Assembly (NCBI GenBank): GCA_965243245.1
Contig: OZ251536.1
Location: 310,001 to 374,000 of the forward strand
Origin: JAYQKL01 sp965243245
GTDB lineage: Bacteria > Pseudomonadota > Alphaproteobacteria > RS24
Direction of reading: 5' to 3'
Length of the DNA stretch: 64,000 bases
Every line of letters begins with the position of its first letter. Position 1 is the stretch's first letter. Both the position numbers and the translations under genes were made by a program. Shown here piece by piece: positions 34,961-43,981 of the stretch. A model generated the notes under the pieces. The model ran no database searches. It worked only from the letters and a program-made list of their open reading frames with translations, and was not told the origin of the DNA.

Positions 34961-35740
34961 ATGTTACTCAAAGATAAAGTTGTTATGATTAGTGGCGTTG
35001 GCGTTGGCATGGGTCAGTCAATGGCGAGAATTGCGGCACAAGAAGGCGCCAAGGTGGGGTTAGGGGCACGCAATGAGGCTTATTTAAATGAAGTGGCGCA
35101 GCTTATTCGCGCTGATGGAGGCACGTGTGTTGTCCACCGCACGGATGTGACTGATGAGGCGCAATGCCACGGTTTTGCGCAGGCTGTTTTGGATGCCTAT
35201 GGACGCATTGATGGGTTGGTCAATAGTGCTTATGACCATGGTGATTGGGGAACATCTGATGTTGCGACATTAGAAAAATGGGCTCATGTTTATGATGTTA
35301 ATTGCTTGGGGGCTTTGCGGATGGCACAGGCTGTTTTGCCGACTATGAAGGCACAAGGGGGGGGTGGAATTGTTAATGTTTCGACTATGGCGACCGTCAA
35401 TCCGTTTCCCGGCGAGGTGGCTTATGCGGCCAGTAAAGGCGGGCTGAATGCCTTGACACGCCATATGGCAAAAGACTTTGGAGCTTTTAATATTCGCGTC
35501 AATGCGACCCGCATGGGCTGGATTGGCGGCGCGCCGGTTTATGGGTATATTGATGGGCAAGTTCAGGCGGGTCATGATAGAGACGCGGTTATAGCGGAAA
35601 TAACCAGCCGTATTCCTTTAGGTATTATTCCGCCAGAGGAAGATTGCGCTAAGGCTGTGCTATTTTTTATTTCTGATTATGCCAAAGTTGTTTCCGGTGG
35701 GTCTCTTGATGTCAATGGCGGACAATATATGGCACCCTAA
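34961..35740 (+). CDS. Short-chain dehydrogenase/reductase
   Basis: A 259-residue SDR: SGVGVGMGQSMA in place of the usual TGxxxGIG loop, NSAYDHGDW, NVSTMATVNPFPGEVAYAAS with Ser/Tyr/Lys active site (YAASKGG). The N-terminal glycine loop is slightly divergent but keeps three glycines. ACGGAGAGAG immediately before the ATG at 34961 fixes the start over an upstream ATG at 34937. First gene of a five-gene operon; function unassigned beyond oxidoreductase. Confidence 0.82.
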   Translation: MLLKDKVVMISGVGVGMGQSMARIAAQEGAKVGLGARNEAYLNEVAQLIRADGGTCVVHRTDVTDEAQCHGFAQAVLDAYGRIDGLVNSAYDHGDWGTSDVATLEKWAHVYDVNCLGALRMAQAVLPTMKAQGGGGIVNVSTMATVNPFPGEVAYAASKGGLNALTRHMAKDFGAFNIRVNATRMGWIGGAPVYGYIDGQVQAGHDRDAVIAEITSRIPLGIIPPEEDCAKAVLFFISDYAKVVSGGSLDVNGGQYMAP

Positions 35741-35778
35741 CGAGGCTATAAATAGGCTAAACGAGCAAAGGTACAAAG

Positions 35779-36846
35779 ATGGCAGATGATGCCCTAAAAA
35801 GATGGCAGCAATTTTGTCGAGATATGGCACTTGCCGGCGAGCAGGTTCTAACCTATGACGCCACTAAAAATGAACAAGCCGAAGGCATGCGCTATTTGTC
35901 GCGGTTGATGCGCATCGCACTAGAAATGCATTTAGAAAACACCAATGCAGATTACCCTGAATTTTATCAGGCGTCACATCAAACGGCTAAAATTGGGGCG
36001 GATAATCCAGATAATCATTATCAAAACGCCACGATAACGGGCGACCGACAATATAGAATTTATGGCCACCGTGGAACAGTACCGATTTTGAGTTTTGCCA
36101 CAAAAGCCAATCATTATGCTATTGACGGCACAATGGCCTCAACAGGTGAGCTTGATGTGCGCGATATGGTGCTTAATGAGGATGGGTCATTTGAAATTAT
36201 TGTCGCCCAAGAAAAACCTAAGGGTGCGGCTAATTGGTTGGCATTAGCACAAGATAGTTCTATGGTTCTGGTGCGCCAGACATTTAACATAAGAAGCCAA
36301 GAACGCCCCGCCCGTGTCGATATAGAGGCGATTAATCCGCCGCCGCATAATCCGCTTATCAGCCTACAGGATGTGTCCGATGGCTTGAAGCGCACAAGCG
36401 ACTTTGTGGCTAGCACGGCTCAACTTTTTATCCATTGGGCAGAGAGTTTCAAAGCCAATAACTTTAATTCAATAGATACGGTTGACCAGAATATGTTTTT
36501 CAAAGCAGGTGGAGATCCAATGATTTTCTACCTGCATGGCTGGTGGGAATTAGCCCAAGGCGAGGCTCTAGAAATCACCACGCGGGTGCCAGATTGTGAG
36601 GGGTGGAATTTTCAGCTTAATAATATTTGGATGGAATCCCTTGATTATCGCTACCATAATATCCACACGAATAATAAGCTATGCACCTATAATGATGATG
36701 GCACGGTGACAATCATCGTGTCAAAAACGGATGCCGGGTATGGTAATTGGGTAAACACTTGCAATCATCAACGCGGCACCATGCTTTTTCGGTGGACAGG
36801 TGCAACGCAGCATCCTATTCCAGAGACAAAAATTGTGAGAGTATAG
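35779..36846 (+). CDS. DUF1214 domain protein
   Basis: A 355-residue cytoplasmic protein without signal peptide. The C-terminal third matches the DUF1214 pattern: the aromatic-rich EGWNFQLNNIWMESLDYRY and a late VNTCNHQRGTMLFRWTG. The N-terminal 200 residues are not recognised. Proteins of this kind recur in catabolic operons with SDRs and crotonases, but no reaction is established that I know of. Starts 38 nt after the SDR and is followed at 3 nt by the SnoaL-like gene. Confidence 0.7.
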   Translation: MADDALKRWQQFCRDMALAGEQVLTYDATKNEQAEGMRYLSRLMRIALEMHLENTNADYPEFYQASHQTAKIGADNPDNHYQNATITGDRQYRIYGHRGTVPILSFATKANHYAIDGTMASTGELDVRDMVLNEDGSFEIIVAQEKPKGAANWLALAQDSSMVLVRQTFNIRSQERPARVDIEAINPPPHNPLISLQDVSDGLKRTSDFVASTAQLFIHWAESFKANNFNSIDTVDQNMFFKAGGDPMIFYLHGWWELAQGEALEITTRVPDCEGWNFQLNNIWMESLDYRYHNIHTNNKLCTYNDDGTVTIIVSKTDAGYGNWVNTCNHQRGTMLFRWTGATQHPIPETKIVRV

Positions 36847-36849
36847 ACT

Positions 36850-37323
36850 ATGATGCCTGACCTAGAAGCCAGAATCCGTAAACTTGAAGATGAAAGTGCT
36901 ATCCGTAAATTAAAGGCGCGTTATCTTAATGCGTGTGACAGCAAAGATGTTGAAGCCCTGCGTAGCTGTTTTACGTCCGATGCGGAACTGATTTATCCCC
37001 CGATTGGTTCTTTTGGCGTAGACGGATTGGTTGAGGTTTTTACAAAAATGGCGGTACAAACTCCTATTATTGATGTGCATCAGGCGCATAATGGTATTAT
37101 TGAAATAGATGGCGAGACGGCAACGGCTGAATGGAATTTGAGTTTTTCAAGTTACAATCCAGACGCTAAAACGTTTCGGCTATTATCGAGTTTTTACAAC
37201 GACAAATATATCCGCACAGCGCAAGGGTGGCTTATTTGTTTCAGCCAATCTTGCCCCCGCGCTGTCGTCGATGGACAGTTAAAAGAAGCAGGCATCTTAG
37301 CCAATTGGATAGGTATCGAATAG
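36850..37323 (+). CDS. SnoaL-like (NTF2-fold) protein
   Basis: A 157-residue single-domain SnoaL-like protein: LEARIRKLEDESAIRKLKAR, NACDSKDVEALRSCFTSDA, then a conserved core ending FYNDKYIRTAQGWLICFS. The fold hosts polyketide cyclases, scytalone-type dehydratases and bile-acid 7-alpha-dehydratase; the R..Y/D..D pattern suggests a catalytic rather than binding role, by family analogy only. Two adjacent ATGs (36850 and 36853) could serve as start. Packed between DUF1214 and SRPBCC genes. Confidence 0.7.
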   Translation: MMPDLEARIRKLEDESAIRKLKARYLNACDSKDVEALRSCFTSDAELIYPPIGSFGVDGLVEVFTKMAVQTPIIDVHQAHNGIIEIDGETATAEWNLSFSSYNPDAKTFRLLSSFYNDKYIRTAQGWLICFSQSCPRAVVDGQLKEAGILANWIGIE

Positions 37324-37334
37324 GAGAAAATGTG

Positions 37335-37820
37335 ATGAGCGATAAGACAAAAACTAAATTTAATCCAGAAGCAGTTATAATTTCCAAGAAGGTTGAGATA
37401 AACGCACCTGCTTCGGTGGTGTGGGATATTTTGATTGATCTGCCGCGTTATGGGGAATGGAATCCATTTTGTATAGAATGCAAGTCCACACTTGAAATGG
37501 GCGCGCCCGTCAATATGAAGTTAAAAAGCTATGTTGTCGCTGATGAGATTTTTGATAATTGCGAATATGTTTGCGCTTATGAGCCAGAAAAAATGCTATC
37601 ATGGGAACTCCCCTATGCTGAGGCTTGGCCTTATCCGGCACGGCGGGACCAGATTATTGAAAAACTGGATGACGCAAAATGCATTTATTATTCAACCGAT
37701 GCTTTTTTAGGTGATAATGGTATTCATGTGATGCGTTTTGCGGGTGCTTGGGTCAAGCTTGCTTTTGATGACACAGCTTTTGCCTTGAAAGAAAGAGCCG
37801 AAGCCTTTTATATGGCATAA
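37335..37820 (+). CDS. SRPBCC (START-like) domain protein
   Basis: A 161-residue SRPBCC-fold protein: VEINAPASVVWDILIDLPRY and GEWNPFCIECKS are the standard N-terminal signature, with a hydrophobic ligand cavity expected. Such proteins bind or cyclise hydrophobic ligands. The frame is open from 37227 but that part overlaps the SnoaL gene; TAGGAGAAAATGTG before the ATG at 37335 sets the start. Third small ligand-binding-type fold in a row in this operon. Confidence 0.75.
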   Translation: MSDKTKTKFNPEAVIISKKVEINAPASVVWDILIDLPRYGEWNPFCIECKSTLEMGAPVNMKLKSYVVADEIFDNCEYVCAYEPEKMLSWELPYAEAWPYPARRDQIIEKLDDAKCIYYSTDAFLGDNGIHVMRFAGAWVKLAFDDTAFALKERAEAFYMA

Positions 37821-37846
37821 AATATATAGGATAGAAGATTAAAAAA

Positions 37847-38986
37847 ATGATGAATTCGCCAATTTGCAAAATGTTTGATATTGAATTTCCTCTGGTTGCT
37901 TTCTCGCATTGCCGTGATGTTGTTGTGGCGGTCTCGAAGGCGGGCGGCATGGGCGTGCTGGGCGCCGTCAATATGGTGCCAGAGCAGTTGCAAGAAGAAC
38001 TGGACTGGATTGACGACCATATTGAAGGCAAGCCTTATGGCGTTGACTTAATTGTGCCTAATAAATTTATTGGCAAAGGCGATGTCGTTGACCAAGAAGC
38101 ACTTGGGCAAAATATTCCAGAAGAATATCACACATTCATTCGCCAAACGCTCAAGCAGTATGATATCGAAACAGATGAAAAACCTGCGCTTGGCAATATG
38201 ACATTTGTTGAAAACCTACAAGAGACGGGAGCCTCGAAAGCTCTCAAGGTAGCTTTTCGCCATCCTATAAAGATCATTGTTAATGCGCTGGGTGTGCCGC
38301 CTCAAGTGATGAAGGATATGGCTAAACAGCATAATGTTGCTGTTGGGGCTCTGGTTGGGGCTAAAGAGCATGCTCTTGCGCAAGTTGCCTCTGGGGTTGA
38401 TGTGCTGATTGCGGCGGGCGGCGAAGCGGGCGGGCATTGCGGCGAGGTAGCGACTATGGTGCTGATACCTGAAATTTGCCGTGAGTTAAAAAAAATCGGC
38501 ACGACAATACCCGTCTTGGCGGCGGGCGGCATTACAACTGGAACACAAATGGCGGCGGCGATGAGTATGGGCGCGGCAGGCGCATGGTGTGGGTCGGTTT
38601 GGCTCGCAACAAGTGAAGCTGAAACAAACCCTATTGTGAAAGAAAAAATGCTTCAAGCAAGTTCGCGCGATACGGTACGCGCAAGTTCGCGCACAGGCAA
38701 GCCCTCGCGGCAATTAAGAACACCGTGGACCGATGCTTGGGAAGCTGAAAATGCGCCCAAATCCTTGCCGATGCCGCTACAGGGCATGATTGCCGAACCA
38801 GCTTTAGCGCGGGTTGATAAATTATCCCAAACAGACCATGAGGGCGCAAAAGAGCTTGCCACTTATTGGGTCGGGCAGGGCGTTGGCTTAATGAATTCAT
38901 CACTTTCTGCCGGCCAAGTTGTCCAAGAGTTCAAAACAGATTTCATCGAAGCCTATGAAACACTGGCAGCAAGTCTTGGCGATTAA
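37847..38986 (+). CDS. Nitronate monooxygenase family FMN enzyme
   Basis: A 379-residue 2-nitropropane-dioxygenase/NMO-type TIM barrel: N-terminal PLVAFSHCRDVVVAVSKAGG, GVDVLIAAGGEAGGHCGEVA with the conserved GGEAGGH FMN loop (normally catalytic His), and IPVLAAGGITTG with the phosphate site. A second member of the family to which ipdC at the left edge belongs. In catabolic operons such enzymes act as oxidoreductases on CoA esters rather than on nitronates. An internal near-repeat (RASSR) near residue 285 comes from a 9-nt duplication. Confidence 0.82.
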   Translation: MMNSPICKMFDIEFPLVAFSHCRDVVVAVSKAGGMGVLGAVNMVPEQLQEELDWIDDHIEGKPYGVDLIVPNKFIGKGDVVDQEALGQNIPEEYHTFIRQTLKQYDIETDEKPALGNMTFVENLQETGASKALKVAFRHPIKIIVNALGVPPQVMKDMAKQHNVAVGALVGAKEHALAQVASGVDVLIAAGGEAGGHCGEVATMVLIPEICRELKKIGTTIPVLAAGGITTGTQMAAAMSMGAAGAWCGSVWLATSEAETNPIVKEKMLQASSRDTVRASSRTGKPSRQLRTPWTDAWEAENAPKSLPMPLQGMIAEPALARVDKLSQTDHEGAKELATYWVGQGVGLMNSSLSAGQVVQEFKTDFIEAYETLAASLGD

Positions 38987-39021
38987 TATTTAGCTATGCC
39001 TTATCTAAAAGCTTTTTAAAA

Positions 39022-40266
39022 ATGTCCGATTTGGAAATCTCCGATTTAAAAATCTCCGATTTGAAAATCTCCGATTTGGAAATTCAAGTTGCGCCTTATG
39101 CTTGTCACCCCGCCCAAACGCGGGGACGCTTGTTTGAAGAACCCGAAAGCAAAACCCGCAACGTCTTTCAAAGAGACAGAGACCGTGTTTTACATGCGGG
39201 AGCTTTTCGCCGCTTGATTCATAAAACCCAAGTTTTTGTTGCTCATGTAGGCGATTATTATCGCACGCGCTTAACTCATTCGCTTGAGGTTGCGCAAATT
39301 GCGCGCGCCATTGCCCGCGCGTTGAACATCAATGAAGACCTTACCGAGACATTAGCTCTGTGCCATGATTTGGGGCATACACCTTTTGGTCATGCTGGCG
39401 AAAAGGCTCTTGATACCTGCATGAAAGAACATGGCGGATTTGACCATAATGCCCAAAGTTTGCGGATTGTGACGTATCTTGAGCAACGATACGCTTCATT
39501 TGACGGGCTTAACCTCAGCTGGGAAACGCTTGAGGGGTTGGTGAAGCATAATGGCCCGCTCTTAACAGATAAGGTTAAATTGGCTGATTTGCCGTTTGCT
39601 ATTGGTGAATTTGCCGCGCAAATGGATTTAGAACTTGGCACTTATGCCGGTGCCGAGGCTCAAGTTGCCGCCCTCGCAGATGACATTGCTTATAATAATC
39701 ATGATATAGATGATGGCTTAAGGGCGCGCTTGTTTGACTTTAATGATTTGGCGGCGCTTCCAATTGTCGGTGAGATGTTGGAAACCGTGCAAAAAAGCTA
39801 CGGTGATATTGAACCCCGGCGTAAACGGCATGAAACAATCAGGCGATTAATTTCGGGCATGATCTCAGATTTAGTCATACAGACCAATAGCCGTTTAACA
39901 AAATATAAACCTCAATCTGCTTCAGATGTTCGCAATATGCCAGAAACTTTAGTTGCTTTTAGCTCTGAGATGCAAGCGCATCAAAGCCAGCTTAAAACAT
40001 TTTTATCGGCGCATATGTATAAGCACTATGAGGTTAATCGTGCTATGAATAAAGCGCGTCATATTATTGTAAACTTGTTTGATGCCTTTTATAATGAGAT
40101 TAATTTGCTTCCCAAAGAGTGGCAAGCCTTGTGCGATAAGCCACAAAGCGATAAAACGGCACGAGTGATTTGCGATTATATGGCTGGTATGACGGACCGC
40201 TATGCCATGGAAGAACATCACCGAGTCATTGGTGTGCCAGTTGATTTATCGCTAAATAAAATTTAA
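39022..40266 (+). CDS. dgt: dGTPase-like deoxynucleotide triphosphohydrolase
   Basis: A 414-residue HD-domain dNTP triphosphohydrolase: FQRDRDRVLHAGAFRRL, RTRLTHSLEVAQIAR, ALCHDLGHTPFGHAG (HD metal site) and a later DDIAYNNHDIDDGL. It hydrolyses dNTPs to nucleosides and triphosphate. The N-terminus is unusual: after ATG come four 5-residue repeats (SDLEI, SDLKI, SDLKI, SDLEI) before the normal APYACHP start of the family. No good ribosome site is seen before the ATG; a TTG at 39070 within the last repeat is a possible alternative. Start of the housekeeping block, 15 nt before argS. Confidence 0.87.
   Translation: MSDLEISDLKISDLKISDLEIQVAPYACHPAQTRGRLFEEPESKTRNVFQRDRDRVLHAGAFRRLIHKTQVFVAHVGDYYRTRLTHSLEVAQIARAIARALNINEDLTETLALCHDLGHTPFGHAGEKALDTCMKEHGGFDHNAQSLRIVTYLEQRYASFDGLNLSWETLEGLVKHNGPLLTDKVKLADLPFAIGEFAAQMDLELGTYAGAEAQVAALADDIAYNNHDIDDGLRARLFDFNDLAALPIVGEMLETVQKSYGDIEPRRKRHETIRRLISGMISDLVIQTNSRLTKYKPQSASDVRNMPETLVAFSSEMQAHQSQLKTFLSAHMYKHYEVNRAMNKARHIIVNLFDAFYNEINLLPKEWQALCDKPQSDKTARVICDYMAGMTDRYAMEEHHRVIGVPVDLSLNKI
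39025..39084 (+). repeat. 15-bp tandem repeat at the 5' end of dgt, four copies
   Basis: Four consecutive 15-nt units (TCCGATTTGGAAATC and variants) directly after the start codon encode SDL(E/K)I four times. Near-identity of the units indicates recent duplication. Confidence 0.9.
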
Positions 40267-40280
40267 ATTGAGATTGTTTT

Positions 40281-42053
40281 ATGGATATTTTTGCTACTTT
40301 TCGCCAAAAGGTGGTAGCTTGTTTGAAGTCTTTACAGGCGCAGCAATATTTACCTAAGGATAGTGATTTTTCGCGGGTCCATGTTGAGCCGCCGCGCGAT
40401 GCCTCACATGGCGAGATGTCGACCAATGCCGCGATGGTCTTAGCAAAAAATGCGGCGATGAAACCCCATGATTTGGCAAAATTGATACAAAAAGAGCTTC
40501 AACAAGATGATAATATTGAAACTTGTTCGATTGCAGGGTCAGGCTTTATCAACTTTAATCTTGAGCCGAATATATGGCGTTCGCAAATACTGACTGTGCT
40601 TGAACAGGGGTGTGCCTATGGCAATAGCAAACTTGGGCATGATGATACAGGCACGCCCATAAAGGTAAATGTCGAATATGTGTCTGCCAATCCCACTGGC
40701 CCGATGCATGTTGGTCATGCTCGCGGTGCGGTTGTCGGCGATGCGCTTGCGCGCTTGCTAGAGCGGGCGGGCTTTGATGTTACGCGCGAATATTATATTA
40801 ATGATGCGGGGTCTCAAATTGAGACGCTTGCGCGTTCTGTTTTAATGCGGGCGCATGAGGCAAATGGCACGCCAATGGGTGAAATCCCCAAAGGTCTATA
40901 TCCCGGCGATTATCTTATTCCTATTGGCAAGGCTTTTATAGAAAAGCACGGCGGCGCGGTTTTTGAAGAAACAGAGGATAGTCAAATTACCAAAGCCAAA
41001 GAAATAGCTCTCCCGATGATTATGGCTATGATCCGTGATGACCTTGAGGCACTGGGGGTTAGGCATGATTTATTTGTGTCTGAACAATCATTGCGTGATA
41101 GCGGCGCCGTTGATGCCACGCTTGCCTGTTTGGATGAAATGGGTTTGATTTATCAAGGTGTCTTAGAGCCGCCCAAAGGTAAGCCGCCCTCGGATTGGGA
41201 ATCGCAAGTGCAAACGCTCTTTAAATCGACCGAATTTGGTGATGACAACGACCGCGCTTTAAAAAAATCTGATGGGAGTTGGACATATTTTGCGCCTGAT
41301 ATTGCCTATCACAATGACAAATTCCGGCGTGGGTTTTCTCAAATGATTGACGTTTGGGGGGCAGATCATGCTGGATATATTAAACGCATGCAGTCTGCTA
41401 TGAGCGCGATGTCTGATAATCAGGTGCGTCTTGATGTGAAAATTTGCCAAATCGTTAAACTCATGCGGGCGGGAGAACCGATTAAAATGTCAAAGCGGTC
41501 AGGTCAGTTTGTGACTTTGCGCGCAGCCGTCAATGAGGTGGGGCGGGACGTTGTTCGGTTTATGATGTTAACCCGTAAAAATGACGCGCCGCTTGATTTC
41601 GATTTTGCCACTGTAAAAGAAAAAAGCCGCGAGAACCCTGTCTTTTATGTGCAATATGCTTATGCGCGGATTTATTCTGTATGCCGCAATGCTGTTCGTA
41701 ATGGCATCATTCGTGAAGCAGATTTGTTACCAGAATCTTTAAAAACAGCAGATTTGTCGATTTTAACGCATGAACAAGAAGTATCATTATTGCGCCATCT
41801 AGCAACTTTGCCACGTGTTCTTGAAAGCGCGGCAACATTCCATGAGCCACACAGAATATTTATATATCTCAATGAGTTAGCCGCAATATTTCATTCTTTA
41901 TGGAATATGGGCAAAGAACATAATGAACTTAAATTCATCCAACAAGATAGCCAAGCAACCAAAGCTAAGATGGCGATGATTTGTGCGGTTGCATTTGCCC
42001 TTGAATCAGGGCTTGATGTATTAGGTGTGAAACCAGAAAAGGAGATGCGGTAA
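40281..42053 (+). CDS. argS: Arginyl-tRNA synthetase
   Basis: A 590-residue class I aminoacyl-tRNA synthetase. ANPTGPMHVGHARG (HVGH at 143-146) is the HIGH motif and PIKMSKRSGQFV the KMSKS motif. The C-terminal alpha-helical anticodon-binding domain with VQYAYARIYSVCR is complete. The full-length protein matches family size. Order dgt-argS-SPOR is characteristic of alphaproteobacteria. The stop is directly followed by the next start. Confidence 0.95.
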   Translation: MDIFATFRQKVVACLKSLQAQQYLPKDSDFSRVHVEPPRDASHGEMSTNAAMVLAKNAAMKPHDLAKLIQKELQQDDNIETCSIAGSGFINFNLEPNIWRSQILTVLEQGCAYGNSKLGHDDTGTPIKVNVEYVSANPTGPMHVGHARGAVVGDALARLLERAGFDVTREYYINDAGSQIETLARSVLMRAHEANGTPMGEIPKGLYPGDYLIPIGKAFIEKHGGAVFEETEDSQITKAKEIALPMIMAMIRDDLEALGVRHDLFVSEQSLRDSGAVDATLACLDEMGLIYQGVLEPPKGKPPSDWESQVQTLFKSTEFGDDNDRALKKSDGSWTYFAPDIAYHNDKFRRGFSQMIDVWGADHAGYIKRMQSAMSAMSDNQVRLDVKICQIVKLMRAGEPIKMSKRSGQFVTLRAAVNEVGRDVVRFMMLTRKNDAPLDFDFATVKEKSRENPVFYVQYAYARIYSVCRNAVRNGIIREADLLPESLKTADLSILTHEQEVSLLRHLATLPRVLESAATFHEPHRIFIYLNELAAIFHSLWNMGKEHNELKFIQQDSQATKAKMAMICAVAFALESGLDVLGVKPEKEMR

Positions 42054-42926
42054 ATGTCGCAAGGCTCAGAAGACCCAACTGGTACTCATAACTTTGAGAA
42101 TCAATTCGGCGACGACAATGAAGCCCTCAAGATTCAATCGCCGGGTGATTATTACGGGTACCAGATGAATAATACGGGTAATCGTTTTTCTATGATGACG
42201 GTCATTTTGGGCGGGGTGGCTATTTTTGTAACTTTAGCGGGGGTGGTTTATCTTGCCTATACTAAGGGTGTACAAGACGGGCAAAAAAATTTACCGCCCC
42301 TAGTCATGGCCGACCAACAAGCCGTCAAAATTATTCCCAAAGACAATCTGCGCGGCGATATCAGCAAAGAAAATTTGAGTATTTATAAGACCATTGAGGG
42401 TAATCCGGCGCCTCATGAACCGGCCTCACCTGAACCGCAAAATACACCAATCCAAGACGTTGGTGATGGCTCTGTTGAAAAACTTTATTCTGCAAACCCA
42501 GAGGCGGATACGAGTGTTGAAGATTATTTAGCTGAATTGGATGCCACTTTGGAAACTGATTCAGTTTCAGCACCTGAGCCAACAACTGAACCAGAGCAAA
42601 TTAAGCAAGCGCCACCTCTTTCAGTAGCCGCGCCAGTTAGTCCCCCTCAACCAAATCCGAGTGCCGCAGATGGTAAGATTTATATTGTGCAAATATCTGC
42701 CTCACGCAGTATTGCGCAAACAAAAACGGCTTTTTCTGGTTTACAGAGAAAGTTTCCAGATTTGTTTAAAAGCCGAGCCCTCATGGTTCAAAAAGCAGAG
42801 CTTGGTGAAAAGGGAATTTTTTTCAGACTAGGTGTTGGCGGCTTTGCTAATCGCCAGCAAGCAAAAAACTTCTGTGCTTCTTTAAAAGCGAGGGGGCAGG
42901 ATTGTCTGGTAAGGAAAATTAATTAA
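42054..42926 (+). CDS. SPOR-domain membrane protein
   Basis: A 290-residue bitopic protein: cytoplasmic N-terminus (1-45), one transmembrane helix (about 47-70, MMTVILGGVAIFVTLAGVVY), a Pro/Glu-rich linker (about 100-205) and a C-terminal SPOR domain (about 208-290, IYIVQISASRSIAQTKTAF). SPOR domains bind denuded septal peptidoglycan, so it should sit at the division site. Located between argS and nagZ as in many alphaproteobacteria; both junctions are tight or overlapping. Confidence 0.88.
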   Translation: MSQGSEDPTGTHNFENQFGDDNEALKIQSPGDYYGYQMNNTGNRFSMMTVILGGVAIFVTLAGVVYLAYTKGVQDGQKNLPPLVMADQQAVKIIPKDNLRGDISKENLSIYKTIEGNPAPHEPASPEPQNTPIQDVGDGSVEKLYSANPEADTSVEDYLAELDATLETDSVSAPEPTTEPEQIKQAPPLSVAAPVSPPQPNPSAADGKIYIVQISASRSIAQTKTAFSGLQRKFPDLFKSRALMVQKAELGEKGIFFRLGVGGFANRQQAKNFCASLKARGQDCLVRKIN

Positions 42927-43975
42927 TGTCTTGGGCTACACATCAAGCCGCTATTTACGCTCTAGCCTCGACCACGCTATCCGATGCTGAAAAGGATTTT
43001 TTTGCCTCATATAAACCTTGGGGATTTATTTTATTTGCCCGCAATATTGAAAATGCTGAACAATTGCGCTCATTAACCCAGTCCTTAAAAAAACTCACCC
43101 ATAATCCGTATACGCCCATTTTAGTCGACCAAGAGGGCGGGCGTGTCGCACGCTTAAAACCGCCCTTGGCACGAACCCATCCAGCGGCTGATATGTATGG
43201 TAAAATTTTTGAACAAGACGAAAAAGCCGCCCGTCAAGCAGCACGATTAGGGGCGCAATTAATTGGGTTAGAATTGCGCCATTATGGGATCACGATCAAT
43301 TGTCTTCCTTGCCTTGATGTTTGTACGGCATCTACCAGCGATGCTATCGGTGACCGCGCTTATGGGAATGTTCCTGAAAAAGTTGCCGCTTTAGGCATGG
43401 CGGCGGCGCAAGGGTTGATGGAAACCGGCATTTTACCTGTCATGAAGCACTTGCCGGGACTTGGGCGCGGACGGGTTGATAGTCATCTGAAACTACCGAT
43501 TGTGGAGACCTCAAAAGCAGAACTCATGGCAACGGATTTTGAGAGTTTTCGCCTTTGCCATGAATTGCCACTGGCGATGACGGGTCATTTAAAATTCACG
43601 CAACTGGATAGTGAAAATGTGGCGACACAATCTGAGGTGATTATTTCGCAAATTATCCGCAAGCATATCGGCTTTGACGGCTTGTTAATGAGTGATGATA
43701 TTTCTATGCAGGCTCTTTGCGGGGATATTCTTGAGCGCAGTCAAAAAAGCTTAGAGGCGGGGTGTGATCTGGTTTTGCATTGTAATGGGCAGATGCGCGA
43801 AATGGAGGTTTTAGGTAAAAATCTACCGAGACTTTCAAACGCTGGCGTAAAGCGAGCAAAAAAAATCGAAGCCTTTTTGTCTCGCCCCATAAATGCTCTA
43901 AACTTTGAGCAAATTCAGCACGATTGGGAAGAAATTGTTTCAAGGTATTTTCCCAAAACCCTAGAGGCAGTATAA
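42926..43975 (+). CDS. nagZ: Beta-N-acetylhexosaminidase
   Basis: A 349-residue glycoside hydrolase family 3 enzyme of peptidoglycan recycling. DQEGGRVARL (68-77), GDRAYG and the nucleophile region LLMSDDISM (about 254-262) are conserved, and the Asp-x-His catalytic dyad is intact as D185-S-H187. The motif usually read KH(I/F)PGHG is here KHLPGLG (174-180), with leucine for the second histidine. The start overlaps the previous stop (TAATG). It removes GlcNAc from muropeptides in the cytoplasm. Confidence 0.9.
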   Translation: MSWATHQAAIYALASTTLSDAEKDFFASYKPWGFILFARNIENAEQLRSLTQSLKKLTHNPYTPILVDQEGGRVARLKPPLARTHPAADMYGKIFEQDEKAARQAARLGAQLIGLELRHYGITINCLPCLDVCTASTSDAIGDRAYGNVPEKVAALGMAAAQGLMETGILPVMKHLPGLGRGRVDSHLKLPIVETSKAELMATDFESFRLCHELPLAMTGHLKFTQLDSENVATQSEVIISQIIRKHIGFDGLLMSDDISMQALCGDILERSQKSLEAGCDLVLHCNGQMREMEVLGKNLPRLSNAGVKRAKKIEAFLSRPINALNFEQIQHDWEEIVSRYFPKTLEAV

Positions 43976-43981
43976 TAAGGC

